Assembly: GCA_023091735.1 (NCBI GenBank)
Contig: JALKBU010001092.1
Span: forward strand, 1 to 16,888
Direction of reading: 5' to 3'
Source: Trichomonas tenax
Taxonomy: Eukaryota > Parabasalia > Trichomonadida > Trichomonadidae
DNA: 16,888 bases
Position 1 is the first letter of the stretch, and each line of letters begins with the position of its first letter. Positions 8,200-15,882 of this stretch are shown one piece after another. A program made the translations under genes and the position numbers. The notes under the pieces are model-generated. The model was not told the origin of the DNA and ran no database searches. It saw nothing but the letters and a program-made list of their open reading frames with translations.

Positions 8200-8886
8200 T
8201 TTCACGAAAATAATAATGACGTCAAATTTTTTGACTATTTTTACAAAGATGCGATATCATTTTCACTCACACAGCTCCATCTATTGGTAAAAAAATCGCC
8301 AAAATATGAATTTTATCAAAATATACATTTTTGATACCACATATTTGATTAAGAGATATATTGCAAAAAGTGAATGCATGCAATGTCTCTATCTAGTACC
8401 TTTTCCTTTTATAAATTGAAAAAAATATCAAAAATATTGATTCTCAACAATTAATGTCCAAACAGCCTGTCAACTACAATATCAACATTCTTAATCACAA
8501 AACTGCAATGAACAATATAAATTTTATACTAAATATTTTTCTACAATACATTTTAACATCGCTATAGCAGCAATATGCTTTTAAGGTTTTTATGTTTAGA
8601 TTGTCTAATTCATTATATATAAACAAAAAATCTAAAGATTGTACTAATTTTGAATTATAATGTATATTAATAGATAAAACGTAAAATGGAACAAAATGTC
8701 AGATAAAATATGTTCCAAAATCATCTTTTTGACCAAGAAAAAATACTTTTTTATAATTTTTATAATATTTTTTCTGGTAATTCTATTGAAAGAAAGATTT
8801 GTTTAAAAATAGATTAAATTTATGTTTAGTATCTATAATCAAGCCAATATATCGAAAAATTCCGCAGCGTTAAAAAATCTAAAAAA
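8200..8886. promoter_or_regulatory. AT-rich divergent promoter region
   Basis: About 690 bp between the TMEM33-like gene and VPS53, with no coding frame or RNA gene recognised. Close to the minus-strand start is the perfect palindrome TGACGTCA (8217-8224). On the minus strand it overlaps TCATTATT, an initiator-like sequence whose A is 18 nt before the ATG at 8199. The VPS53 side is AT-rich, with ATATATCG near 8852 and no clear initiator. Confidence 0.35.
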
Positions 8887-11034
8887 ATGATTGGGGAAGG
8901 AATCGATCGAGACGAGCTCGATCGCGAATTGGCGTCGCCAGATTTTAACGCGGCCATAATGGTCAACAAGCTGATCCCCAACGAACAGTCGCTCGCAGAG
9001 ACCGGAAAAATCCTTCTAGACCTGAAGAAAAGAGAATATAAAATTAATCAGTCGATAAAGGACGTCGTTCGCGATGATTCTGTACTTGGCAACAAGTCCG
9101 ATGTCATTTTGTCTGAAACAAAGAACTCAATTGTCGAATTATCACAAAAAATTCAGCGAATCTACAAACAGGCAATAGAAACAGAGAAAGTTGTTAAGGA
9201 AATCTGTGGAGGCATCAAACCTCTCGACAACGCAAAGATTAATTTGACAATATCCGTTCGCGTTCTTCAACAATATCAACAATTCATCGCTCTGCTTAAA
9301 GATTTCGAAGCAAACGTCGATGCAAAGGATTACCCAGGCTGTACGAACGATCTCAAGGCTCTTGGTGAATTTTTCGAGAAATATGACAAATATAAAAATA
9401 CGCTGCAGTTTGTTCCTTTGATAAAGAGGTACAACCAGCTTCGCGCCATCCTCAGGGAGAAGATCGAACGCGATTTCGAGCTCGTTACAGGAAGAGGTCT
9501 CGTTGATCAAAGCAATCTCCCGATGTGTCACTGTATCACTGCGTTTGGACAGGAATTCCAGGATACAATCATCACTCTGCTCTGCCACAAGTGGTTGTAC
9601 ATGTATGGAGAGACTTTCCGCAATTCAACACTTGCTGAAGCGAAAAACAGATATAACTGGTTCAAGCAGCGCCTGGAGGTCTACAATAAGCAGATTGGCG
9701 ATGGTTTCCCGAAGGAGTGGAGGGTCCAGTATCACATGACGATGGAGTTCTGTAAACTCACTGCGGATCAGTTCGAGACGATCTTAAACAAGGGAGAACC
9801 GAGCGTCAAGGAGTACCTCAACGCTTTCGAGCTCACAGTCAAGTTCGAGGAGAAGATGGCTTCTGCTTTCACGCAGACTGTTGAGATTCCTTGGGATCCA
9901 AATGCACAGATGCCTGAGTTCGGTGCCGACGCGGATGGCGTTCGTCAGAAGTGGGAGTGGCTTCAGCGCCAAAGAGACCAGACGCCAGAAACAAAGCTGC
10001 AGCCTGCAGCAGAGTTCTACGGCAAAATCGCGCACGCTTTCGCACCGCATTTGCAGCTTTACCTCGATTACGAGAAGAAGTCGATCTCGAAGATAATTTC
10101 AAGCGGCGTTGACAATGCAAAGAAGGAAATGGACCCAGAGGAAAGACAGCTCTCATCTGCAACAGGAATCGTCTTGAACATGAAGGCAACAATCGACAAA
10201 TGCGCTGGTTTCGGTGTCGATCAGTCATTGCTTCGTTTGTTCGTTATGCTCAAGGAATTGCTCATCGAATACATTGGCTCCCTAACAGGCGCTTTGCCGA
10301 AGAGGCCATCGAAGGATGCAGACTTCGAGTTGATCTGCTGCATCGCTAACACGTCATCGTGGTTCTTGAACATCGCAGACAGCCTCGCAGACAAGATTAA
10401 GTCGATTGTTTCTGAGTCCCTTCAAGGAGGAATTGTCGTCGAAGATGTCAAGGAGACAATCGGCGAAGAGCTCCGTAAGCAGCTCGTTTACTTCGTCGAT
10501 GTCTTCATGAAGGAGAACGAGTACATCCTCAGCACGATCGGCTCTTGCTCATGGAAGCCAAGTGACGCTGATGAAAAGCTCCCAAGAAAGCTGATGGAGT
10601 CTTTCGAGCAGAGATTCTCAGTCGTCCTCAAATGGCTCTCAATCGATAACCTCAACAGACTTCGTAGCACATTCGTCCAGAAGCTTGTGCAAGTTGTCAG
10701 AGACGCGTTCATGCGCCAGAAGCTCATCACCCTCGATCAGGCTTCATCGATCTCTTCTTCACTCAAGGAGCTTAAATCTGTTGTCACATATTGGACAAAA
10801 GGCGACAGCCAGGTCGTGCAGAAGAGAATCAACGCTGAATTCCAGATGATTGAGAATGAAGTCACTATCATCATCTCTCCAGAGGTTGCCATGGCACAAG
10901 TCTACGTCACGAAGATGAAGAAGCCATCGAAGGAGCATTTCCAGACACTCGTCAGGATGAAAGGTCTCAAGGGACAGGAAGAGGCTAAGGCTCTCGAGTC
11001 TTACGCGAAGGAACTCGCCGAACTTAACAAATAA
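8887..11034 (+). CDS. VPS53: VPS53, GARP/EARP tethering complex subunit
   Basis: A 715-residue protein, somewhat shorter than the 800-odd residues of yeast and human VPS53. The N-terminus carries the family's hallmark: SPDFNAAIMVNKLIPNEQSL (about 17-36) corresponds to the SPDFD-VEYINxLFPTEQSL region that opens the Vps53 N-terminal domain. It is followed by a long coiled coil (about 37-190) with VVRDDSVLGNKS and KPLDNAKINLT, both characteristic. The middle and C-terminal parts are helical rods of the CATCHR type. VPS53 works with VPS51, VPS52 and VPS54 (GARP) or syndetin (EARP) to tether endosome-derived vesicles at the trans-Golgi or recycling endosomes. Codon use favours C-ending codons more than the neighbouring solenoid gene, suggesting higher expression. 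The ATG follows an A-rich leader and the stop is TAA. Confidence 0.9.
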   Translation: MIGEGIDRDELDRELASPDFNAAIMVNKLIPNEQSLAETGKILLDLKKREYKINQSIKDVVRDDSVLGNKSDVILSETKNSIVELSQKIQRIYKQAIETEKVVKEICGGIKPLDNAKINLTISVRVLQQYQQFIALLKDFEANVDAKDYPGCTNDLKALGEFFEKYDKYKNTLQFVPLIKRYNQLRAILREKIERDFELVTGRGLVDQSNLPMCHCITAFGQEFQDTIITLLCHKWLYMYGETFRNSTLAEAKNRYNWFKQRLEVYNKQIGDGFPKEWRVQYHMTMEFCKLTADQFETILNKGEPSVKEYLNAFELTVKFEEKMASAFTQTVEIPWDPNAQMPEFGADADGVRQKWEWLQRQRDQTPETKLQPAAEFYGKIAHAFAPHLQLYLDYEKKSISKIISSGVDNAKKEMDPEERQLSSATGIVLNMKATIDKCAGFGVDQSLLRLFVMLKELLIEYIGSLTGALPKRPSKDADFELICCIANTSSWFLNIADSLADKIKSIVSESLQGGIVVEDVKETIGEELRKQLVYFVDVFMKENEYILSTIGSCSWKPSDADEKLPRKLMESFEQRFSVVLKWLSIDNLNRLRSTFVQKLVQVVRDAFMRQKLITLDQASSISSSLKELKSVVTYWTKGDSQVVQKRINAEFQMIENEVTIIISPEVAMAQVYVTKMKKPSKEHFQTLVRMKGLKGQEEAKALESYAKELAELNK

Positions 11035-11289
11035 ATATTTTGATCTATTTGATTTTGATAAATTTATAATTATTTTTTGAAAATCAATGAACAGTAATCA
11101 TTTGATTATATTTTGTCTGATTCACACTCATTGATGAGCATTATATCAAATTATTTTAAAGAATAAAAATAAAATATTATATTTTTTGCTTAGATGTATT
11201 AAGAATTTGAAATCGGTAAGTATAGCAAAAGTAGTTGGATTTACGAGTGATTAAAAGAAAATAAACAACACTTTATAAAATAAATTATA
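11035..11289. other. Convergent AT-rich 3' spacer
   Basis: A 255-bp spacer where VPS53 (+) and the bromodomain gene (-) end towards each other. It is rich in AATAAA/TAAA-like words on both strands that could serve as 3'-end signals. No gene is seen. Confidence 0.35.
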
Positions 11290-11961
11290 TCAATTCAAGG
11301 GGAATGCGCGTACAAATAGGTTGAGGGCGTTGAGAGAGTTATTGTTAAGTTCGTCTATTTTAATTGTTAAAGTATCTGTTTCTTTTTCTGGTGTTAAGTT
11401 TTTCTGTGTCTTTTTGAGGATAGCAATGATGCACCTCTTCTTTTCTGTATCCTCTAAGCATTTTTCAAGGCATTTAACCATCATTGGGACTTCTTGAGGT
11501 GGAATTGGTTGCATTTTTTCAGCTCTTCGTGCGCAGCCTGCCACAAAGTCGTCCATACCCTGACTGACACATGATTTCTCGAGAATTTCGCCTAATTTGT
11601 TGACTTCGTTTGTATAAATCGTATTCCAATCTTTTAGAGAGCCAAAGTTGTATTTCGACGCCAGAGACTTGAAATCTTCAAGCAAAAACGTTGCAATATC
11701 GCACCAATGTTTATTATTTTTCGTTGTGTGATATAATAGCGCGTTATTATAGATGAGGCACACGTCGTTGAACCATTGGCCATAGGATTTATACTCATGT
11801 GACTGTATTCTGTGTTTTACTGTCGATAAATCCATTGGAGAGGAAATAATCTGGTAATAATCAGCCAATTGGTCCTTCTCCGGGTCAACAGGGTTAAGAA
11901 AGGCCTTGTTTAGAGGCCTCTCCATGAAGATATCCATGAATCTGAGAATTGGGTCCCACAT
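11290..11961 (-). CDS. BET-like protein: one bromodomain plus NET domain
   Basis: A 223-residue protein with ATG at 11961-11959. Residues about 5-105 are a bromodomain: NPVDPEKDQLADYYQIISSPMDL (23-45) is the ZA loop with the conserved Tyr-Tyr and Pro-Met-Asp, then STVKHRIQ and DVCLIYNNALLYHTT (66-80). The usual acetyl-lysine-anchoring Asn after this Tyr is His78. Residues about 150-220 resemble the extra-terminal (NET) domain: a helix pair rich in Glu/Lys, then LTIKIDELNNNSLNALNLFV (198-217), matching the EIDID-L-x-x-TLxxLexFV pattern. One bromodomain plus NET is the architecture of small BET proteins, which read acetylated histones and recruit chromatin and transcription factors. The His substitution suggests altered or lost acetyl-lysine binding. 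It has a TTTACATGACA motif upstream at 12013-12023. Confidence 0.85.
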   Translation of the reverse strand: MWDPILRFMDIFMERPLNKAFLNPVDPEKDQLADYYQIISSPMDLSTVKHRIQSHEYKSYGQWFNDVCLIYNNALLYHTTKNNKHWCDIATFLLEDFKSLASKYNFGSLKDWNTIYTNEVNKLGEILEKSCVSQGMDDFVAGCARRAEKMQPIPPQEVPMMVKCLEKCLEDTEKKRCIIAILKKTQKNLTPEKETDTLTIKIDELNNNSLNALNLFVRAFPLN

Positions 11962-12012
11962 TGATAAATTTGAAAAATAGGGCCTGTTTCAATAAATATG
12001 GAGGCTTTGACA

Positions 12013-12042
12013 TTTACATGACAAATTTAAGTTTATATGCCA
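12013..12042 (+). promoter_or_regulatory. TTTACATGACA motif and a variant upstream of the bromodomain gene
   Basis: TTTACATGACA at 12013-12023 and TTTATATGCCA at 12032-12042 lie 52-81 bp before the bromodomain gene's ATG. Relative to that minus-strand gene they are in the reverse orientation. A further reverse copy, TGTCATGTAAA, is at 12540-12550. Confidence 0.45.
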
Positions 12043-12188
12043 AAGGAGTCTTTTGGTGAATAATGGAGATAAAAATCTAATTTATTAAAAATAGAATCTA
12101 CATATATAGGGGTAGTTATTTTTATTTCAAAAATGAGAACAATCATGTTTTTTTAAATTGAAAAGTTTACAATAAAATTGTGAGAAAA

Positions 12189-12230
12189 ATCGAAAAAAAA
12201 ACCAGTGGCGGGACGAGCAAAAGTTTATTC
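12189..12230 (-). promoter_or_regulatory. Bipartite GC element, copy 1 (CCAGTGGCGGGA-N9-GTTTATTC)
   Basis: ATCGAAAAA starting at 12189 is followed by CCAGTGGCGGGA at 12202-12213, nine bases, then GTTTATTC at 12223-12230. The same arrangement with the same nine-base gap recurs at 16318-16346. TGGCGGGA resembles an E2F/DP site. Both copies have the same orientation and lie upstream of or within minus-strand frames. This copy is about 240 bp before the bromodomain gene's ATG. Confidence 0.45.
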
Positions 12231-12280
12231 TCATATTATTCAAAATGTTGGAATTAACCTATGGATAGGTTTGAGGGGGT

Positions 12281-12445
12281 AGACTTAATTGTAATCCAAA
12301 AAATCAATTGCAATTTGCTACCCTTTTTTGTAATTCTATGGTTGAATTGCAATTTGATACCATCAATTGTAATCCAAGTTCAAATTGCAATTCAAAACCG
12401 AATTGCAATCCTAAAGGGAATTGCAATTCCCAATTCAAATTAGTG
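12281..12445. repeat. AATTGCAATT-rich repeat cluster, left boundary of a decayed element
   Basis: About seven words of the type AATTGCAATT or AATTGTAAT, several followed by TG(C/A)TACC, occur between 12281 and 12445. The cluster starts with AGACTTAATTGTAAT (12281-12295), found exactly reversed at 14202-14216. AATTGCAATT is self-complementary, so direct and inverted relationships overlap. The 15-bp end match suggests degraded terminal inverted repeats. Confidence 0.4.
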
Positions 12446-12860
12446 GTTCAAAAAAATAACCGCGGCCCGTTCTTTCAAACTGCAATGACGATGGAAAATT
12501 GCGGTCTGGTCTCAATTTTTTGAATACATTTTGACATTTTGTCATGTAAATTCAAAAGTAAAAAAGTAAAAAAACCTTTTCAGGAAACATCTCAATCATG
12601 AAATCGATCATTTTCATTTATAGGCGATATCAGAGGACCCATCCGAGATATAATTTATATGTAGATTAGATTTCAAATAATAATATTTTTAATTATTATC
12701 AAAAATAAGCATTTAATATGTTTGTAATTTACATTGTGGATATATATTGAAATTAAATAAAATTTCCAGCAAAGTTAAAAATAATCTGTATATTGCCTAT
12801 AATTGAATTTTTCGTGATTGAGGAAAAAAAGGTAAAGGAGGCGGTATTGATGTTAGATCT
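12446..12860. other. AT-rich stretch with no recognised gene
   Basis: Apart from a reverse TTTACATGACA motif at 12540-12550 and short A/T inverted repeats such as AATAATAATATT near 12675, nothing coding or structured was recognised here. The GC-rich word AACCGCGGCCCG at about 12459-12470 stands out from the AT-rich surroundings. Confidence 0.3.
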
Positions 12861-13086
12861 GATGATAAAGATCTTGGTTGAGATGATTAAGATGTTTGAT
12901 CAGATGATAAAGCTCTAAGTTCAGATTATAAAGATGTTTTATCAGATCTGATGATGATCTGATGATAAAGATCTTGGTTGAGATAATAAATATTTTGGTT
13001 GAGTTGATAAAGATCTTGGTTGAGTGGATAAAGATCTAGATTGAGATGATAAAGATTTAGGTTGCGATGATAAAGATCTTGGTTGG
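12861..13086 (-). repeat. 21-bp tandem repeat array encoding heptapeptides
   Basis: Ten units of 21 bp start at 12861, 12882, 12903, 12924, then 12961, 12982, 13003, 13024, 13045 and 13066. A 16-bp insert (12945-12960) breaks the phase between units 4 and 5. The plus-strand unit begins GATGATAAAGATCTTGGTT. On the minus strand, two frames stay open through the array: one gives the heptapeptide NQDLYHL, the other QPRSLSS. The NQDLYHL frame continues upstream into KSKKIATKPDDESVERYQP, so the array was probably the C-terminal repeat region of the decayed gene. The period is a multiple of three, and substitutions largely keep the pattern. Confidence 0.7.
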
Positions 13087-13560
13087 GCTGATATCTTTCG
13101 ACTGATTCGTCATCGGGTTTTGTAGCGATTTTTTTGCTCTTCTATGAGCCTTCTCGTTCAATCACTAGAAAGTTGCGCCATCTTCTTCTTCATATGCAAG
13201 TTTAGGCTCTTCCCCTTTATTCTTACTAGCCGCGCTTTGTTCTTTTCTTTTTCGAGCTCCAACTGATTCGCGAGTCTATTTTGAACTTGTTCACGTGTCC
13301 AATCGATCTTCTCGTTCGGCTGTTTCGTCTTCAGCTTCAAATTGTTCTTCTGTTTCAGTTTTGAATATCAAACAAATTAATTCATGATGAATGTGTCTGC
13401 TTAAGTCAGTACTGAGCCTGTGTTCGAACTTATTCTTGCCTTTGAGAACGGTTTAATCTTTGATATTCTTGTTTATGAATTCAATTTTGAAGTTCCTCAA
13501 CGATAAGATAATGACATCTTCTCCATCACTCCATTTGTGCCGTTTGAAGTTGATTGCTAA
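12880..13560 (-). pseudogene. Decayed gene with SANT-like, coiled-coil and heptapeptide-repeat parts
   Basis: Reading the minus strand, three coding-like fragments follow one another in different frames. First (about 13560-13293) is KRHKWSDGEDVIILSL, which looks like the first helix of a Myb/SANT domain, interrupted by a stop at 13455-13453 and running on to a second stop at 13293. Second (13340-13158) is a charged coiled-coil piece containing NEKIDWTREQVQNRLANQ and LELEKEKNKARLV. Third is KSKKIATKPDDESVERYQP, leading into the 21-bp repeats. The stops and frame changes indicate a pseudogene. The parent family is not recognised; the SANT reading is tentative. Confidence 0.45.
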
Positions 13561-13890
13561 GGAAAATAAACATCAAGTTATAATATAAATTGACATTAAA
13601 GACTATATAAAGAAGCTAAGAGGCGTCTTAGCAACAATTGTCTAGTATATTATTATTCTGCACTTGATATTTTGAAAACGCTGATATGAATTGGAAATCA
13701 TTATTCAAAATCATGTTTTTGCAAAAAAACTCATTGACGTATAAACTGATGTTAGTATAGTTTCCTGAAATATACCATATTATGCCTAAAAATTCTTAGT
13801 TTTGGGAATAATCATTTCAACATCAAAGTATTAGTTCAACCTAATGGTCATTTTCGAATAGCCCTATGAGCTCACATCACAGTTTATGTT
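13561..13890. other. Spacer within the decayed element, no gene seen
   Basis: AT-rich sequence without a convincing coding frame on either strand. It lies between two minus-strand coding remnants and may be decayed coding sequence or an insertion. Confidence 0.3.
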
Positions 13891-13998
13891 TCACTCAACC
13901 AACTCGTCCTGGTCTGGATGTGCTACGAAGTAAGTGGCCACTCTTTTGATCCAATAGAGTTTGTGTTGTTTAAGATAACTTAACAAAACCTCCGAAGC
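13891..13998 (-). pseudogene. Short coding-like remnant, minus strand
   Basis: Thirty-five codons between two in-frame stops (TAA at 14001-13999, TGA at 13893-13891) encode a peptide containing SEVLLSYLKQHKLYW, IKRVATYFVAHPD and QDELVE, with normal amino-acid balance and helical pattern unlike the AT-rich surroundings. There is no ATG. It lies on the same strand as the decayed gene at 12880-13560 and may be its N-terminal part. No family was recognised. Confidence 0.3.
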
Positions 13999-14039
13999 TT
14001 AGCTCATAAAATCTACGGGGAAGTCATTAAACTGCGGTC

Positions 14040-14216
14040 CTCTAAAGCTAACTGCAATTCGATTTTGAATCGCAATTTAGGGTATTCAATTGCCATTTGC
14101 TACCCTAAAGCGTGGTTAAAAAGAGGATTGTAATTGAAGTTTTAATTCCAATTCAGGGTACTGATTTGAACTTTAAATTCCAATTGCAATTCCCATCTTT
14201 AATTACAATTAAGTCT
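14040..14216. repeat. AATTGCAATT-rich repeat cluster, right boundary of a decayed element
   Basis: Contains CTGCAATTCGATTTTGAATCGCAATTTAG-type inverted words, ATTGCCATTTGCTACCCT near 14091 and CCAATTGCAATTCCC near 14180. It ends with ATTACAATTAAGTCT at 14202-14216, the exact reverse complement of 12281-12295. It shares the motif vocabulary of the left cluster (AATTGCAATT, TTTGCTACCC). Confidence 0.4.
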
Positions 14217-14349
14217 GGTGCAACGGTGTTGCGCTGTCACTTTTGGTGACTGTGGGATTATTTATTGTTCTTCATTTCTGGGATTACAGATTTCTTCAAA
14301 ACTTCATTGTGTTCTCCTCTGATTGGAATGTTGTTAAAAATACAGAATG

Positions 14350-15017
14350 ATGAAGTTATGGCTTTCCCTTAAGCTCACGAACGAGCCACCAGCGGGTGCT
14401 AAGGCAATCCTCAAGCGCACAATCATTTCCCTCAACCAGCAGACAATCGAACAGCTCGAAGTTTCCAAGTGGCGTCGTCTCATCTACGTCTTCGCATTCT
14501 TCAATACAACCGTCCAGGAACGTTTTAAGTTCGGTCCACTCGGTTGGTGTATCCCATGCGAGTTCAACATCTCCGACTTCACCGCTTCACTTGCTTTCTG
14601 CTCCGCACGGATCGTCGACGCACAGCGTGTTTCCCTGAACCCGAACACCAATCCTAACGTCTTCCAGCAGTCATTCTGGCAGCTCGCTGGATCAAGACCG
14701 TTGGTGCCAACTCGACAACGACATACGGTCTTGCCGAGCTCATCTCTGTTACAGGCAATAGCAAGTCCCAGAAGCTTGTCACTGACCTCCGTAACGAGAT
14801 GCCACTCATCAAGCTCGGGACATCGCAGCGCGATCCAAAGGCTAAGCCACCTCCGATCATCCCACTGTCCAAGGACCGCACATACATGGCTCCAATCTAC
14901 AAGAGCTCACAGCGTACCGACTTGAACTACATCACTTCTATACCACTCCAGACCGCGGATCCAAAGCTTAATGCACTTCATTGGGTTTTTCGCGGTGTCT
15001 GCTTGACAACAAAGTAA
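14350..15017 (+). pseudogene. Dynein heavy chain C-terminal pseudogene
   Basis: The first part (about 14362-14585) encodes LKLTNEPPAGAKAILKRT and VQERFKFGPLGW, then CEFNISDF. These are signature segments of the dynein heavy chain after AAA5/AAA6, where normal proteins read TNEPP-GLKANL and VQERRKFGPLGWNIPYEFN. The same frame then reaches NPNVFQQSFW (about 14650-14680), recalling the NPQSF segment near the dynein C-terminus, so several hundred residues are missing in between. Near 14675-14690 the coding frame shifts by one base, and the second frame runs from WIKTVGANS to the end with PIYKSSQR and HWVFRGVCL, matching the dynein terminal beta-domain (CPxYKTxxR, WxxRGVALL). The internal deletion, frameshift and lack of any motor domain mark it as a pseudogene. 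Which dynein class it came from cannot be told. Confidence 0.8.
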
Positions 15018-15066
15018 TTTACTTTCGGATCATTTTCTATGAATTAAAATTTATTATTATTTATAA

Positions 15067-15249
15067 ATTTGTTTTTATTATATTATATTCAGTTTGAAGC
15101 AGATCCGAGCTGCTGCACGATCAATGTGTGAGAGCGGATTTGTGAGCCCTGTTGAGGACTTTGATTCCGACAATGAATTTGGATTTAGCCTCTCTCGCGA
15201 GATAGACAAGTCCGAATTTTTCGAGCTTAACCCAAATTTACAAATCTAA
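15067..15249 (+). pseudogene. Orphan C-terminal coding fragment
   Basis: An open frame from after a TAA at 15064-15066 to a TAA at 15247-15249. The coding-like part starts near 15094 with LKQIRAAARSMCESGF and continues through VSPVEDFDSDNEF and FSLSREIDKSEFF, ending in ELNPNLQI. The first ATG (15124) would give only 41 residues. Balanced acidic/hydrophobic composition and higher GC than the flanks argue for real coding ancestry. The upstream part is plain AT-rich spacer, so this looks like the stranded 3' end of a gene, perhaps brought in with the dynein piece. A TTCAG at 15088-15092 could also be a 3' splice site, but no upstream exon was found. Confidence 0.35.
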
Positions 15250-15260
15250 CATTTTACTTT

Positions 15261-15287
15261 ACCCAAATTTATTTGTTAAATTTGGGT
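15261..15287 (+). terminator. Perfect 3' hairpin after the orphan fragment
   Basis: ACCCAAATTTA (15261-15271) and TAAATTTGGGT (15277-15287) pair perfectly over 11 bp around a 5-base loop, followed by TTTTAGC. A further copy of the left arm, AACCCAAATTTA, is at 15229-15240 across the stop-proximal end of the fragment, so two alternative hairpins compete for one right arm. A role in 3'-end formation is possible but unproven. Confidence 0.4.
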
Positions 15288-15299
15288 TTTAGCATTTTA

Positions 15300-15800
15300 C
15301 TTATTAATGAGGTATTATTAAACTCTATGAGTTGTGCAAACATATACCATGTATGAATACACATATGTTTGTCGTTGAAATTCTTCAATTTGCAAATAAG
15401 TTATGTTTGATTGAGATAATCCCCTTGTTAAAAAAGGTATAATGTATTATTTTCCAGTGGTCTTATATGTGGATGGCCGTTCTTTATATATTTGCGATGT
15501 GTTTATGTATCATAAACGTACTTTTGTTTTTGATTTGATAATGTAATATTTTTTGAATGGTATTTTTGAAATTCAATTGTATGGAATCAGTTTTTATATG
15601 GGTATGCTTGAGCATGATAACTGTGTTACGTATTGTTCTTCTTCTAGTTATGGAGTTTAAAAACAAAAAGTTTATATAAGTGTGTTTTGTACTTGTTTAG
15701 TATCTAGACATCTTTCTAAACGATTGTATGAAGTATTAAACATATATGAATAGTTTTAAAGATGATAATGAAAATTAATATTAATTATTAAACGAGCGAT
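15300..15800. other. AT-rich intergenic stretch
   Basis: No gene recognised. It includes a small inverted repeat, CAAACATAT (about 15338) with ATATGTTTG (about 15364). The 60-codon minus-strand frame at 15484-15666 is low-complexity (Ile, Lys, Asn, His) and is probably chance. Confidence 0.35.
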
Positions 15801-15818
15801 CACTCATTAAAATAGATC

Positions 15819-15868
15819 AGTGCAGCGCTTGGACTGGCTGTTCCATTGCCATGTCCCAATGCTGCACT
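15819..15868 (+). ncRNA. Stem-loop 1 of a candidate structured RNA
   Basis: AGTGCAGCGCTTGGAC (15819-15834) pairs with GTCCCAATGCTGCACT (15853-15868), and the helix continues as TGGC/GCCA to a loop of about nine bases. About 18 of 20 positions pair, with one G-U and two mismatches plus a one-base bulge. GC-rich arms in an AT-rich spacer make chance unlikely. The strand of any transcript is not determined. Confidence 0.4.
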
Positions 15869-15882
15869 AGACCAGAACAACC

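Noticed and set aside
9142..9588. 148-residue minus-strand frame inside VPS53
   Set aside because: Antisense shadow of a well-supported VPS53 coding region.
9869..10228. 119-residue minus-strand frame inside VPS53
   Set aside because: Antisense shadow; Arg/Ser-rich composition is an artefact of the sense codon use.
13420..13435. GTTCGAA word resembling a tRNA B box
   Set aside because: No A box, acceptor stem or anticodon arm could be built around it.
15067..15249. Last exon of an intron-containing gene (TTCAG at 15088-15092)
   Set aside because: No 5' exon, branch-point motif or 5' splice site of the strict trichomonad type was found upstream.
15484..15666. 60-residue minus-strand frame
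   Set aside because: Low-complexity, AT-driven composition with no neighbour or motif support.
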